In this document: one piece after another, positions 1 to 7,884 of the stretch | Layout: each line of letters opens with the position of its first letter | Numbering within the stretch: the stretch's first letter is position 1 | From: an uncultured Coriobacteriaceae bacterium | GTDB lineage: Bacteria > Actinomycetota > Coriobacteriia > Coriobacteriales > Eggerthellaceae | DNA length: 19,335 nucleotides | NCBI GenBank assembly: GCA_900552365.1 | Contig: URZP01000019.1 | Location: 1-19,335 of the forward strand | Direction of reading: 5' to 3' | Notes under the pieces: generated by a model | Seen by the model: the letters and a program-made list of their open reading frames with translations, nothing else | Told to the model about the DNA's origin: nothing | Database searches by the model: none | Program-made: the position numbers and the translations under genes

Positions 1-2
1 CA

Positions 3-10
3 TATATTTG
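3..10 (+). promoter_or_regulatory. Bacteroidetes -7 promoter element (TATATTTG) for rprX
   Basis: TATATTTG matches the Bacteroidetes primary-sigma -7 consensus TAnnTTTG and lies 25 nt before the histidine kinase ATG. The matching -33 TTTG would fall outside the window, so only half the promoter can be seen. Confidence 0.5.
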
Positions 11-35
11 CAATATCAAAAAAAGTGTAAAAACG

Positions 36-1517
36 ATGAAGAAAAGTACGATTTGGATATTGACCATCATAATGGCGCTGACATTTGTCGGCCTGTTGTA
101 TATGCAGTTCGTATATATGGAGGAGATGGTGAAGATGCGCGAACAGCACTTCTCGGAAGGTGTGAAGCGCAGCCTCTACTCTTTGTCGACAGCTTTGGAG
201 AAAAACGAGACAAAAAACTATCTCGAGGAAGAGCTGCTGATGTTGGAGCCAGGGATATTTGACTCAAACTCATTCCTGAAGACAGACAACTTCATGAACA
301 CATCCCTCTCGCAAGAGTCCGACCTTCCGGCAACAAACCGGCGCACTCCCGTAGAGCAGGACAAGCTGCGCAAATTTCAGGAAAACCTGCGCAAGCAATT
401 CCTTTATCAGAAAGGCCTGCTCAACGAAGTGATACTCACCATACTCAACCAGTCGAGCAACCGCCCCATCACAGAGCGCGCCGACTCAGCTATGGTCAAC
501 AACTACCTTCGCACCGAGCTCGGCAACAACGGCATTCCACTCGCATGGGAATATGCCATAGCCGACCGCAAAGGCCACATTGTCTACAAGACCACCGGCT
601 ACGACGAAACGGTAGACAAAGAAGACGTATTCATACAGACGCTGTTTCCCAACGACACCGAGTCGCGGCGCAACTATCTATACGTCTACTTCCCCGAGCG
701 CGACAAATACATATTCTCATCCGTACGGTTCATGATTCCGTCGTTCGGATTCACATTCGTGCTGCTTGTAGTGTTTCTGTGCACCATCGTAATCGCATTC
801 CGCCAAAAGAAACTGTCGGAAATGAAAAACGACTTCATCAACAACATGACCCACGAATTCAAGACTCCGATATCAACCATCTCGCTCGCAGCGCAGATGC
901 TCAACGACGACACCATGCGCAAAAGTCCGACGATGATGCAGCACATATCAACCGTAATCAACGACGAGACAAAGCGGCTGCGCTTCCAAGTTGAGAAGGT
1001 GCTCCAGATGTCGATGTTCGACCGTCAGAAAGCCACCCTCAAACTGCAGGAAGTAAACGCAAACCAATTGATACAAAACATCGTAAACACCTTCAAACTC
1101 AAAGTTGAGAAATACGGCGGACGCATCGACGCCCGACTCGACGCCGAAATTGCCGACGTGAAAGTCGACGAGATGCACTTCACCAACGTGATTTTCAACC
1201 TGCTCGACAACGCTGTCAAATACCGACGCGACGACTGCCCGCTGCAGCTCACCGTAGCGACACGCAGCCTTCCGGGCGACAAAATCGAAATATCGATAGC
1301 CGACAACGGCATCGGAATAAAACGCGACGACTTGAAAAAGGTGTTCGAAAAGTTCTACCGCGTGTCGACCGGCAACCGCCACGACGTGAAAGGATTCGGC
1401 CTCGGACTGGCATACGTGCACAAGATGGTGACCGAGCTGAAAGGCGAAATCCGCGTGGAGAGCGAATTCAACAAGGGATCGAAATTTATAATTACATTAC
1501 CATTAATAAATGAATAA
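36..1517 (+). CDS. rprX: RprX-like membrane sensor histidine kinase
   Basis: This 493-residue protein is a membrane sensor kinase that should autophosphorylate on histidine and pass the phosphate to the response regulator encoded 2 nt downstream. A membrane segment lies at about residues 5-27, followed by a periplasmic sensor region to about 230 and a second membrane segment at about 235-255. The cytoplasmic kinase core follows. The H-box MTHEFKTP has its phospho-acceptor at His273. The ATPase domain shows an N-box (NLLDNAVKY, 388-396), G1 (DNGIGI, 423-428) and G2 (GFGLGLAY, 453-460). The ATG at 36 directly follows a Bacteroidetes-type -7 element, and Bacteroidetes genes often lack a strong Shine-Dalgarno, which supports this start. 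The RprX name rests mainly on the partner being a very close RprY match. The signal sensed cannot be read from the sequence. Confidence 0.9.
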   Translation: MKKSTIWILTIIMALTFVGLLYMQFVYMEEMVKMREQHFSEGVKRSLYSLSTALEKNETKNYLEEELLMLEPGIFDSNSFLKTDNFMNTSLSQESDLPATNRRTPVEQDKLRKFQENLRKQFLYQKGLLNEVILTILNQSSNRPITERADSAMVNNYLRTELGNNGIPLAWEYAIADRKGHIVYKTTGYDETVDKEDVFIQTLFPNDTESRRNYLYVYFPERDKYIFSSVRFMIPSFGFTFVLLVVFLCTIVIAFRQKKLSEMKNDFINNMTHEFKTPISTISLAAQMLNDDTMRKSPTMMQHISTVINDETKRLRFQVEKVLQMSMFDRQKATLKLQEVNANQLIQNIVNTFKLKVEKYGGRIDARLDAEIADVKVDEMHFTNVIFNLLDNAVKYRRDDCPLQLTVATRSLPGDKIEISIADNGIGIKRDDLKKVFEKFYRVSTGNRHDVKGFGLGLAYVHKMVTELKGEIRVESEFNKGSKFIITLPLINE

Positions 1518-1519
1518 TC

Positions 1520-2230
1520 ATGGAAGAAAGATTGCGTATTTTGTTATGTGAAGATGACGAAAACCTCGGCATGCTGCTGAGAGAGTATCTTCAAGCGAAA
1601 GGCTACAACGCCGATTTGTTTCCCGACGGTGAAGCCGGCTACAAGGCTTTCTTGAAGGGTAAGTATGACTTGTGCGTGTTCGACGTGATGATGCCTAAGA
1701 AAGACGGCTTCACGCTCGCACAGGAAGTAAGAACCGTAAACAGCGAAGTGCCTATCATTTTCCTTACGGCAAAATCACTGAAGGAGGACATCCTCGAAGG
1801 CTTCAAAATCGGTGCCGACGACTATATCACAAAGCCGTTCAGCATGGAAGAGCTCGTGTTTAGAATCGAGGCTATCCTGCGCCGCGTGAAAGGCAAGAAA
1901 GGCAAGGAAATCACGATGTACAAAATCGGCAAGTTCACTTTCGACACTCAGAAACAAGTGTTGATGATCGAGGATAAAATCACAAAACTCACAACCAAGG
2001 AGTCGGAACTGCTGAGCCTGCTCTGCGCTCACGTAAACGAAATCCTCGAACGCAACTTCGCCCTGAAGACAATCTGGATTGACGACAACTACTTCAACGC
2101 CCGCAGCATGGACGTATACATCACCAAACTGCGCAAGCACCTGAAGGACGATCCTTCAATCGAAATCATCAACATCCACGGAAAGGGCTACAAACTCATT
2201 GCTCCCGACGTGGAAGCAAAGGCGAAATAA
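1520..2230 (+). CDS. rprY: RprY-like OmpR-family response regulator
   Basis: This 236-residue response regulator is the partner of the kinase just upstream; the 2-nt gap implies one transcript. The receiver domain (about 1-120) has acidic residues at 12-13, phospho-acceptor Asp55 in FDVMMPK, the conserved Thr83 and Lys105 (TKPF). The C-terminal half (about 135-230) is an OmpR/PhoB winged helix, with the typical RSMDVYITKLRKHL recognition stretch and the GKGYKL wing. Long stretches agree with Bacteroides RprY as I remember it, including LRILLCEDDENLGMLLREYL and IWIDDNYFNARSMDVYI, so the symbol is given with confidence. The family is known as a transcription regulator in Bacteroides; its targets here are not visible. 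A strong intrinsic terminator follows 25 nt after the stop. Confidence 0.93.
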   Translation: MEERLRILLCEDDENLGMLLREYLQAKGYNADLFPDGEAGYKAFLKGKYDLCVFDVMMPKKDGFTLAQEVRTVNSEVPIIFLTAKSLKEDILEGFKIGADDYITKPFSMEELVFRIEAILRRVKGKKGKEITMYKIGKFTFDTQKQVLMIEDKITKLTTKESELLSLLCAHVNEILERNFALKTIWIDDNYFNARSMDVYITKLRKHLKDDPSIEIINIHGKGYKLIAPDVEAKAK

Positions 2231-2255
2231 GACAACGCCAACTTAAACTCCAACA

Positions 2256-2296
2256 CAGGGCGGAGAGCTGCAAAAGCAGCTGACTCCGCCCTGTTT
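2256..2296 (+). terminator. Rho-independent terminator of rprXY
   Basis: The arm CAGGGCGGAG pairs with CTCCGCCCTG, and inside it AGCTGC pairs with GCAGCT around an AAAA loop. A short TTT tract follows. It starts 25 nt after the rprY stop. Confidence 0.85.
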
Positions 2297-2558
2297 GCGT
2301 ATGCGCCGACGGAGAAACTTCCCCATCGCGGCAAAGCGGCATATAAACCGGGAAACGGCGCGGCATGCGTGACGGCAGCACAAACCTGTTTGGCGCGGAA
2401 TCGCGCAGGGCGCATCCAGACTATCGGAGCGCATGCCTGCCAACGTAGCCGATGCGCGAGCACAGCAGAGCGCGCCGGGACTCGACATGCCCCAGCAGCC
2501 TGCGCGCCGGAGGTACGCCACTACGGATGAGTCGGCGCACATGCCTATGCCGAGCATA
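2297..2558. other. GC-rich non-coding spacer, no gene recognised
   Basis: This stretch between two terminators holds no convincing gene: the reading frames crossing it have no family resemblance and also run through the terminators or the tRNA. It is clearly richer in GC and GCGC tetramers than the genes around it and the AT-rich spacer beyond the tRNA. The 9-mer GCGCGCCGG occurs twice, at 2470-2478 and 2502-2510. It may be decayed coding or foreign DNA, but nothing identifies a source. Confidence 0.5.
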
Positions 2559-2594
2559 TAAAAGATGAGAGACCCACCAAATGGTGAGCCTCTC
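2559..2594 (-). terminator. Rho-independent terminator of the tRNA-fMet gene
   Basis: Read on the minus strand, GAGAGGCTCACCA pairs with TGGTGGGTCTCTC around a short loop and is followed by ATCTTTT. It starts 4 nt after the tRNA 3' end. Pairs include G-T wobbles. Confidence 0.8.
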
Positions 2595-2598
2595 TTAG

Positions 2599-2670
<72 letters not shown>

Positions 2671-2688
2671 ATGTTTCGTTTACGTGTG

Positions 2689-2720
2689 CAAAGGTAGTAA
2701 CTTTTTCATCCACCTCCAAA
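2689..2720 (-). promoter_or_regulatory. Bacteroidetes-type promoter for tRNA-fMet
   Basis: On the minus strand TTTG (2717-2720) is followed by a 20-nt spacer and TACCTTTG (2689-2696). This matches the Bacteroidetes -33/-7 consensus TTTG-N19-21-TAnnTTTG. The tRNA 5' end is 18 nt after the -7 box. It is one of the clearest signs that the left part is Bacteroidota. Confidence 0.8.
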
Positions 2721-2861
2721 TTTTCAGGCATCTTTTTTCACGCATTCCGCTCTCATTTATCATAATCATTTGTTCCTCATTATATTACGCACTGAAGTTT
2801 TTTCATCGTCGTTTTAGCCATGCACCACACACACGGCTGAAAAGCCGGACACGACAGCAAT

Positions 2862-3293
2862 TCACCCCACACTTTTTCTGTTCCAAAACTTGCTGCTGAA
2901 CAAAAAACGGATGCCCGTCAGCACCAATGCCGACGACAGCCCAGTATAAAAAGGAGCGATAAACCACAGCGGCATCAACTCATAACGCCTTATCGACACA
3001 CCCAACGTTATCATAAACGCCATAATAATCCAACCACGAGCGTCAAAAAAGCCAATCAGACAATTGGAGTCGCCTTTTTGCGAAATCCTACGCTTGTGCT
3101 TATGAAACATCCTGCTGAAAACCATATAGTGGAACGCCGCGAACACCGCAACCGCCCCCAGCAACATCAGCACAAACCCGCCCGACACCTGCGCCCAGCA
3201 GTCTATCCCGATACGCAGAATGTTGACGCCGGCAACTGTCCACACAATTCCGGCCACAACCATCAACGTTTTCCTGCTAACACCAAATCTCAT
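2862..3293 (-). CDS. Small integral membrane protein of unknown function
   Basis: This 143-residue protein has four hydrophobic stretches, at about 10-30, 37-58, 85-103 and 108-130. The loop at 60-80 is rich in His, Lys and Arg (FHKHKRRISQKGD), which suggests that this loop faces the cytoplasm. I recognise no named domain or catalytic motif. It stands alone between the tRNA unit and divergent proS. Just before the start, the minus strand has TATAATTG (3301-3308), one base off the Bacteroidetes -7 box but without a clear -33 element. A small hairpin (CGGCT-GAAA-AGCCG, 2834-2847) lies after the stop but lacks a T-tract. A gene is likely from its length and coherent membrane pattern; the function is unknown. 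Confidence 0.65.
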   Translation of the reverse strand: MRFGVSRKTLMVVAGIVWTVAGVNILRIGIDCWAQVSGGFVLMLLGAVAVFAAFHYMVFSRMFHKHKRRISQKGDSNCLIGFFDARGWIIMAFMITLGVSIRRYELMPLWFIAPFYTGLSSALVLTGIRFLFSSKFWNRKSVG

Positions 3294-3498
3294 TATCGTG
3301 CAATTATATCATGCCACCCCGCGCCAAGCCACAACAAACGCGGCAACGCAAGAATCAGCCAATACAAATATACCAATTTTGTCCAACTCGCCGGACGTTA
3401 TTTGTGAAAAATCGCAATATCGCGCAATCATCGCCCCGGGGAAGTCGCGTTTGCACAGTTTTTTAGCACAACATTCCGTAACATTCAGAAAAATACCG

Positions 3499-3506
3499 TA
3501 TTTTTG
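3499..3506 (+). promoter_or_regulatory. Bacteroidetes -7 promoter element (TATTTTTG) for proS
   Basis: TATTTTTG fits TAnnTTTG and lies 21 nt before the proS ATG, giving a short leader. No good TTTG is seen at the expected -33 distance, so the match is partial. Confidence 0.5.
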
Positions 3507-3527
3507 TGACAAAATATTTTTAAGAAA

Positions 3528-5060
3528 ATGGCAATAGAGCTAAAACAACTTACAAAACGCAGCGAGAACTATTCGCAATGGTACAACGACCTGGTCGTTA
3601 AAGCAGACCTCGCCGAGCAGTCGGCAGTCAGAGGATGCATGGTTATCAAACCCTATGGCTATGCCATCTGGGAGAAAATGCAACGCACTCTCGACGATAT
3701 GTTCAAAGAAACCGGACACGTCAACGCATATTTCCCTCTTCTAATCCCGAAATCATTCCTCAGCCGCGAGGCAGAACACGTGGAGGGATTCGCAAAGGAA
3801 TGCGCCGTAGTGACACACTACCGTCTTAAAAACGCAGAAGACGGTAGCGGTGTGGTTGTCGACCCCGCAGCCAAACTCGAGGAAGAACTCATCATCCGAC
3901 CAACCTCGGAAACCATCATTTGGAACACTTATAAAAACTGGATACACTCATATCGCGACCTCCCTATCCTTTGCAACCAATGGGCAAACGTGTTCCGCTG
4001 GGAAATGCGCACACGCATGTTCCTGCGCACCGCCGAATTCCTATGGCAGGAAGGACACACCGCACACGCCACTAAGGAAGAGGCCCTCGTGGAGGCTAAG
4101 AAGATGCTCGGCGTATATGCCGACTTCGCTGAAAAATATATGGCCGTGCCTGTGATCAAAGGCGTGAAGACAGCACATGAGCGTTTCGCAGGAGCTCTCG
4201 AGACATTTACCATCGAGGCAATGATGCAGGACGGAAAAGCACTGCAATCGGGCACGTCGCACTTCCTCGGACAGAACTTTGCAAAGGCTTTCGACGTGAA
4301 GTTCATCAACAAGGAAAACAAACTCGACTACGTTTGGGCAACGTCATGGGGCGTATCGACACGACTCATGGGCGCTCTGATTATGACCCACTCCGACGAC
4401 AACGGCCTTGTATTGCCACCACATCTGGCTCCTATACAAGTGGTGATTGTCCCTATTTACAGAAAGCAGGAACAACTCGCCATGGTTTCTGAAAAAGTGG
4501 AAGGCATCGTGGAAGGCTTGAAGGCAAAAGGCATCAGCGTGAAATACGACGACGCCGACAACAAACGCCCGGGATTCAAATTCGCCGACTACGAGCTGAA
4601 GGGTGTGCCTGTGCGCCTCGTCATCGGACCGAAGGACTTGGAGGAAAACACGGCAGAAGTCATGCGCCGCGACACACTCGGGAAAGAGACAGTTTCGCTC
4701 GACGGAATCGTTGACTACGTTGCAAACCTTCTTGAAGATATCCAAAACAACATCTACACCAAGGCTCGCAACTTCCGCGACTCCCACATCTTCGAGGCGA
4801 ACTCTTACGACGAGTTCAAAGAGCTTATCGAAAAGGGAGGCTTCGTTCTCGCACACTGGGACGGCACGACCGAAACAGAAGAGCGCGTAAAAGAAGAGAC
4901 AAAAGCCACAATCCGATGCATTCCTTTGGACGGCGACACAACACCCGGCACCTGCATTTTCACAGGCAAGCCTTCTGAGCGCCGAGTAATCGGTTTCTTT
5001 CGAAAAGAAACCTGCTTAGTTATCTTGGCGGGAATGAAAAACAGGGCTGCGATCATTTGA
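3528..5060 (+). CDS. proS: Prolyl-tRNA synthetase (archaeal/eukaryotic type), 3' end lost at a sequence junction
   Basis: This enzyme charges tRNA-Pro with proline in the cytoplasm. It is a class II synthetase of the archaeal/eukaryotic-type form, without the large editing insertion of the E. coli form, as is usual in Bacteroidota. Motif 2 is FRWEMR (156-161) followed by WQEGHTAH (173-180). Motif 3 lies at about 278-298 and contains MTHSDDNGLVLPP. The anticodon-binding domain follows from about 305, and the C-terminal zinc-binding-like domain comes last. Up to GKPSERRV (Val487, codon 4986-4988) it reads as a normal family member, whose end should be close to LFAKAY, about 493 residues in total. 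Instead the frame continues for 23 unrelated residues (IGFFRKETC...) and stops inside a terminator hairpin belonging to the next gene. I therefore treat 3528-4988 as authentic and 4989-5060 as read-through across a junction. Confidence 0.9.
   Translation: MAIELKQLTKRSENYSQWYNDLVVKADLAEQSAVRGCMVIKPYGYAIWEKMQRTLDDMFKETGHVNAYFPLLIPKSFLSREAEHVEGFAKECAVVTHYRLKNAEDGSGVVVDPAAKLEEELIIRPTSETIIWNTYKNWIHSYRDLPILCNQWANVFRWEMRTRMFLRTAEFLWQEGHTAHATKEEALVEAKKMLGVYADFAEKYMAVPVIKGVKTAHERFAGALETFTIEAMMQDGKALQSGTSHFLGQNFAKAFDVKFINKENKLDYVWATSWGVSTRLMGALIMTHSDDNGLVLPPHLAPIQVVIVPIYRKQEQLAMVSEKVEGIVEGLKAKGISVKYDDADNKRPGFKFADYELKGVPVRLVIGPKDLEENTAEVMRRDTLGKETVSLDGIVDYVANLLEDIQNNIYTKARNFRDSHIFEANSYDEFKELIEKGGFVLAHWDGTTETEERVKEETKATIRCIPLDGDTTPGTCIFTGKPSERRVIGFFRKETCLVILAGMKNRAAII
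4988..4989. other. Probable junction between Bacteroidota and Coriobacteriia DNA
   Basis: ProS homology stops after Val487. Beyond it come non-coding DNA and a terminator that serves the minus-strand ddh gene. Promoter style, start codons, Shine-Dalgarno use and gene content all change here. The exact break could lie a few bases to either side, and the origin of 4989-5036 is not certain. Confidence 0.8.
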
Positions 5061-5074
5061 TCGCAGCCCTGTTT
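5037..5074 (-). terminator. Strong intrinsic terminator of ddh
   Basis: A perfect 17-bp inverted repeat (5039-5055 with 5058-5074) has the core CAGGGCTGCGATCA. On the minus strand it is followed by a T5 run (GTTTTTC). It lies about 30 nt after the ddh stop. The truncated proS frame ends inside its loop. Confidence 0.9.
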
Positions 5075-5105
5075 GCTTTATGGGTTGGACAAGCCAGCGC
5101 CGGTC

Positions 5106-6092
5106 TTAAAGAATATGAGCGCGCAGGTAATCGCCGTCGTGTGCGGAAAGATACGCAGGGGCGATGTCGAACACCGTGTTGCAGCCTGTTTTACCCTCGG
5201 CAGCCAAACGCGCGATGGCGCGAGCGAAGCACAAGAGGACGCTGGAGGTGAACTCAGGGTTCGAACCAAGCTTCAGCGAGTACTCGATCACGTGCTTGCG
5301 ACCCGATGCGGTTTCGCCGGAGCGAAGCACGAATCCACCGTGGGGAAGCTCCTTGTGATCGCGGTCAAGTTCTTCTTGAGAGATGAAGTTGACCGTGGTG
5401 TCGTACTCATCGAAGTAGTTGGGCATGGCCTTGATTTGCTCTTCGACAGCAGCGGCGTCGGCGCCATCTTCCAACACGACCCAGCATTCGCGGGTGTGCA
5501 TCTCGCGCGCGGTGAACTCGGGGTTGTCGCCCGAACGAGCACCTTCAAGGGCTGCGGGGACGGGGTTGGTGTACTGGCGAGCGTCAGCGACGCCGTCGAT
5601 ACGACGAATGGCGTCGGAGTGACCCTGGCTTACGCCGCGGCCCCAGAACGTGTAGTCCTTACCATTAGGAAGGAAGGTGTTGCCGTACAGGCGGTTCAAG
5701 CTGAACAGGCCCGGATCCCATCCGCACGAGATAAGAGCGCACGTAGCGCCCTGCTTCGCTGCGGCATCAACCGCAGCGAAGTGCTCGGGGATGTTGTGAT
5801 GCGTGTCGAAGCTGTCGACGACGTTGTACCATTGCGCGAAGTGCGGGGTCTGCTGAGGCAGGTCGGTTGCGCTGCCGCCGCAGATCATGAGGACGTCGAA
5901 CTCTCCCTTGGCGTTTCCATCCTCGAGCTGCGAAGCAGGCTTGACTTCGGCGTTGCTTGCGATCTTTACCGTAGATGGGTCGCGGCGGGTGTACACCGCG
6001 ACCAGTTCCATATCGTCGTTCTGCGTAACAGCCATTTCAATTCCGCGGCCAAGGTTGCCGTAGCCAAGGATGGCGATTTTGATTGCAGTCAT
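5106..6092 (-). CDS. ddh: meso-diaminopimelate D-dehydrogenase
   Basis: This 328-residue enzyme matches the usual Ddh length. The reaction is the NADPH-dependent, reversible conversion of L-2-amino-6-oxopimelate (tetrahydrodipicolinate) plus ammonia to meso-diaminopimelate, a one-step shortcut in lysine and peptidoglycan precursor synthesis. The N-terminal Rossmann fold shows IAILGYGNLGRG. Family stretches include MICGGSATDLPQQ, WDPGLFSLNRLYG, FWGRGVSQGHSDAIRRIDGV and the C-terminal part with FTSSVLLCFARA. The ATG at 6092 is preceded by an AAGGAT-type ribosome site. The gene follows the symporter gene by 30 nt on the same strand and ends in a strong terminator, so the two probably share a transcript. 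Cotranscription with an amino-acid/dicarboxylate importer may link ddh to use of amino acids or ammonia, but that is inference. Confidence 0.93.
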   Translation of the reverse strand: MTAIKIAILGYGNLGRGIEMAVTQNDDMELVAVYTRRDPSTVKIASNAEVKPASQLEDGNAKGEFDVLMICGGSATDLPQQTPHFAQWYNVVDSFDTHHNIPEHFAAVDAAAKQGATCALISCGWDPGLFSLNRLYGNTFLPNGKDYTFWGRGVSQGHSDAIRRIDGVADARQYTNPVPAALEGARSGDNPEFTAREMHTRECWVVLEDGADAAAVEEQIKAMPNYFDEYDTTVNFISQEELDRDHKELPHGGFVLRSGETASGRKHVIEYSLKLGSNPEFTSSVLLCFARAIARLAAEGKTGCNTVFDIAPAYLSAHDGDYLRAHIL

Positions 6093-6122
6093 CTTCGATC
6101 CTTATCAGTTGGAAATCGATGT

Positions 6123-7577
6123 TTATTTACGAGCGGGCGCTTCGGGATACTCGAGGTCGTCGAACATGTCGAAATCGCCGTCCTCGCCGATTTCGGTGTC
6201 GCCCTCTTCGGGGGTGGTGAAATCGGAGTAGTCGGCAGGTGCCATGTTCGCGAGGGTGGTGGTGTCGACTTCCTTGATTGTGTCATCACGGAAGACGTCG
6301 CGGTTGAGCATGCCGACCATGTTTGCAAGAGCGGTGGTGCAAACTGCGTCGCCGGTGATGTTGATGGCGGTACGACCCATGTCGAGGATGCGGTCGATGC
6401 CCATGATCATGGCAACGCCCTCAACAGGCAGGCCGACAGAAGCGAAAACCATGGTGAGCATGATGGTGCCAACGCCTGGGACGCCAGCGGTGCCGATGGA
6501 GGCGACGGTGGCGGTGACGACGACGGTGACCAGCTGGGAAGCGTTCAGGTCGATGCCGAATGCCTGAGCGGCGAAGACAACGGCGACACCCTGCATGATA
6601 GCGGTGCCGTTCATGTTGATGGTTGCGCCCAGCGGAATGGTGAACGAGGAGATCTTGGGATCGACGCCGACGCGCTTGTTCAGGGTCTCCATGTTCAGCG
6701 GGATGGTGGCGTTGGAAGAGCTGGTGGAGAAGGCGAAGACCATGACCGGCCAGAACTTCTTAAGGAAGTGCATCGGGTTCAGACGCGTGAAGACGAAGAG
6801 GATAAGGGTGTACACCACGAACAGCATGATCAGAAGACCAAGGTACGTGGTCAGAATGAAGTTGATCATCGGGAGGATGCCGCTGATGCCCAGGTTCGCG
6901 AAGGTGCGCGAGATCAGGCAGAAGATGCCGATGGGGGCAACCTTCAGGATCATGGAGATCATGGCCATCATGATGGCGTTGAATTGGGTGAAGAAGCGGT
7001 TGACGGTGGCAACCTTACGACCCAGCGTGCCCAGCAGGAAGCCCAAGATCAATGCGAAGAAGATGATCTGGAGCATGGTGCCGTTGGCCAGTGCTGCAAA
7101 GATGTTGGTGGGGATGATGTTCAGCAGCGTGGTCTTGAAGTCCTGGTTCTCGGCCGCCTTAGGCTGAACCTGGGTGATGGAGTTCATATCCAAGCCAACG
7201 CCGGGGTTGGTGATGTTGGCAAGCACCAGTGCGATGACGATGGCCAAAGCGGTGGTCAGCAGGTACATGATGATGGTGCCGCCGCCAACCTTGCCGAGCA
7301 TCTTCGGGTCGCTCATGGATGCGGCGCCGCACACGATGGAGCAGAACACCAGCGGGGCGACGAGCATCTGCATCAAGCGGATGAAGCCTTGTCCGAAGAC
7401 ATAGAAGACGCCCTCGATGAGGAAGTTGTCAACGGGGGACTTGTCGGGGACGACCTGGTTCAAGATCAGGCCGCAGACGATGCCGGCTGCAAGCGAGATC
7501 AGGATCCACGTAGTGAGTCCTAGCTTCTTTTTTTCTGCACCGTTTCTGGCGGCAGAGCCTTTTGCTGATTGGGTCAC
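6123..7577 (-). CDS. Dicarboxylate/amino-acid:cation symporter (DAACS family)
   Basis: This 484-residue secondary transporter should import an acidic amino acid, dicarboxylate or small neutral amino acid with Na+ or H+. It shows the family's features in order: scaffold helices, the HP1 hairpin serine motif (FSTSSSNATIPL), the TM7 motif NMNGTAI (NMDGT in relatives), HP2 with GTAGVPG, and TM8 with DRILDMGRTAINITGD. The tail of about 50 residues is very acidic (TPEEGDTEIGEDGDFDMFDDLEY in short) and is unusual for the family. I chose the GTG at 7577 because GGAGG lies six bases before it. The frame extends upstream to 7631, but that extra stretch crosses this ribosome site and has no family match. 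The gene is first in a two-gene unit with ddh. The substrate cannot be fixed from sequence alone. Confidence 0.9.
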   Translation of the reverse strand: MTQSAKGSAARNGAEKKKLGLTTWILISLAAGIVCGLILNQVVPDKSPVDNFLIEGVFYVFGQGFIRLMQMLVAPLVFCSIVCGAASMSDPKMLGKVGGGTIIMYLLTTALAIVIALVLANITNPGVGLDMNSITQVQPKAAENQDFKTTLLNIIPTNIFAALANGTMLQIIFFALILGFLLGTLGRKVATVNRFFTQFNAIMMAMISMILKVAPIGIFCLISRTFANLGISGILPMINFILTTYLGLLIMLFVVYTLILFVFTRLNPMHFLKKFWPVMVFAFSTSSSNATIPLNMETLNKRVGVDPKISSFTIPLGATINMNGTAIMQGVAVVFAAQAFGIDLNASQLVTVVVTATVASIGTAGVPGVGTIMLTMVFASVGLPVEGVAMIMGIDRILDMGRTAINITGDAVCTTALANMVGMLNRDVFRDDTIKEVDTTTLANMAPADYSDFTTPEEGDTEIGEDGDFDMFDDLEYPEAPARK

Positions 7578-7884
7578 AGCAAACCTCCTTTTGTTTACTA
7601 AAGTCAAACTCCAAAAGTATTGCACGCTCATTACGTGTGGTTGATTTCCATTTTGTTAACGGGTCGTAATAATCCGCGAAATGGCTTGTCAGAAGCGTGT
7701 CTAGGCTATTTTCGGAGCGCAATTCCGCGTTCCTCTTTCTGTTTATGCGTGGATTTGGTTTCGGCTTGGTGGCGAACGCGAAGCTAAACGTGACCGCCCG
7801 TATACTTTCATTGGCGAAAACGACGATTTTGGCGCCAGGTTGGCCGTACGAAACGATGGGCGCTTCATATATAGAGGTATTGAT
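7578..7884. promoter_or_regulatory. Divergent intergenic region between the symporter and flippase genes
   Basis: About 307 bp separate the two divergent starts, so promoters for both strands must lie here. On the plus strand TATACT (7801-7806) could be a -10 box, but no good -35 sits 16-18 nt before it. AGAGG (7872-7876) is the ribosome site for the TTG start at 7885. AAGGAGG, read on the minus strand at 7584-7590, serves the GTG at 7577. I see no convincing repeat, riboswitch or small gene. Confidence 0.5.

Noticed and set aside
4989..5060. A novel C-terminal extension of ProS (23 residues)
   Set aside because: The residues are encoded by a hairpin and a terminator of the neighbouring gene, and the expected native ending is missing. 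It is read-through across a junction, not a new domain.
5073..7523. An 816-codon open frame on the plus strand, opposite ddh and the symporter
   Set aside because: Its translation is low-complexity (Gly, Asp, Val, His rich) with no domain. It mirrors two well-recognised minus-strand genes and is explained by their codon bias.
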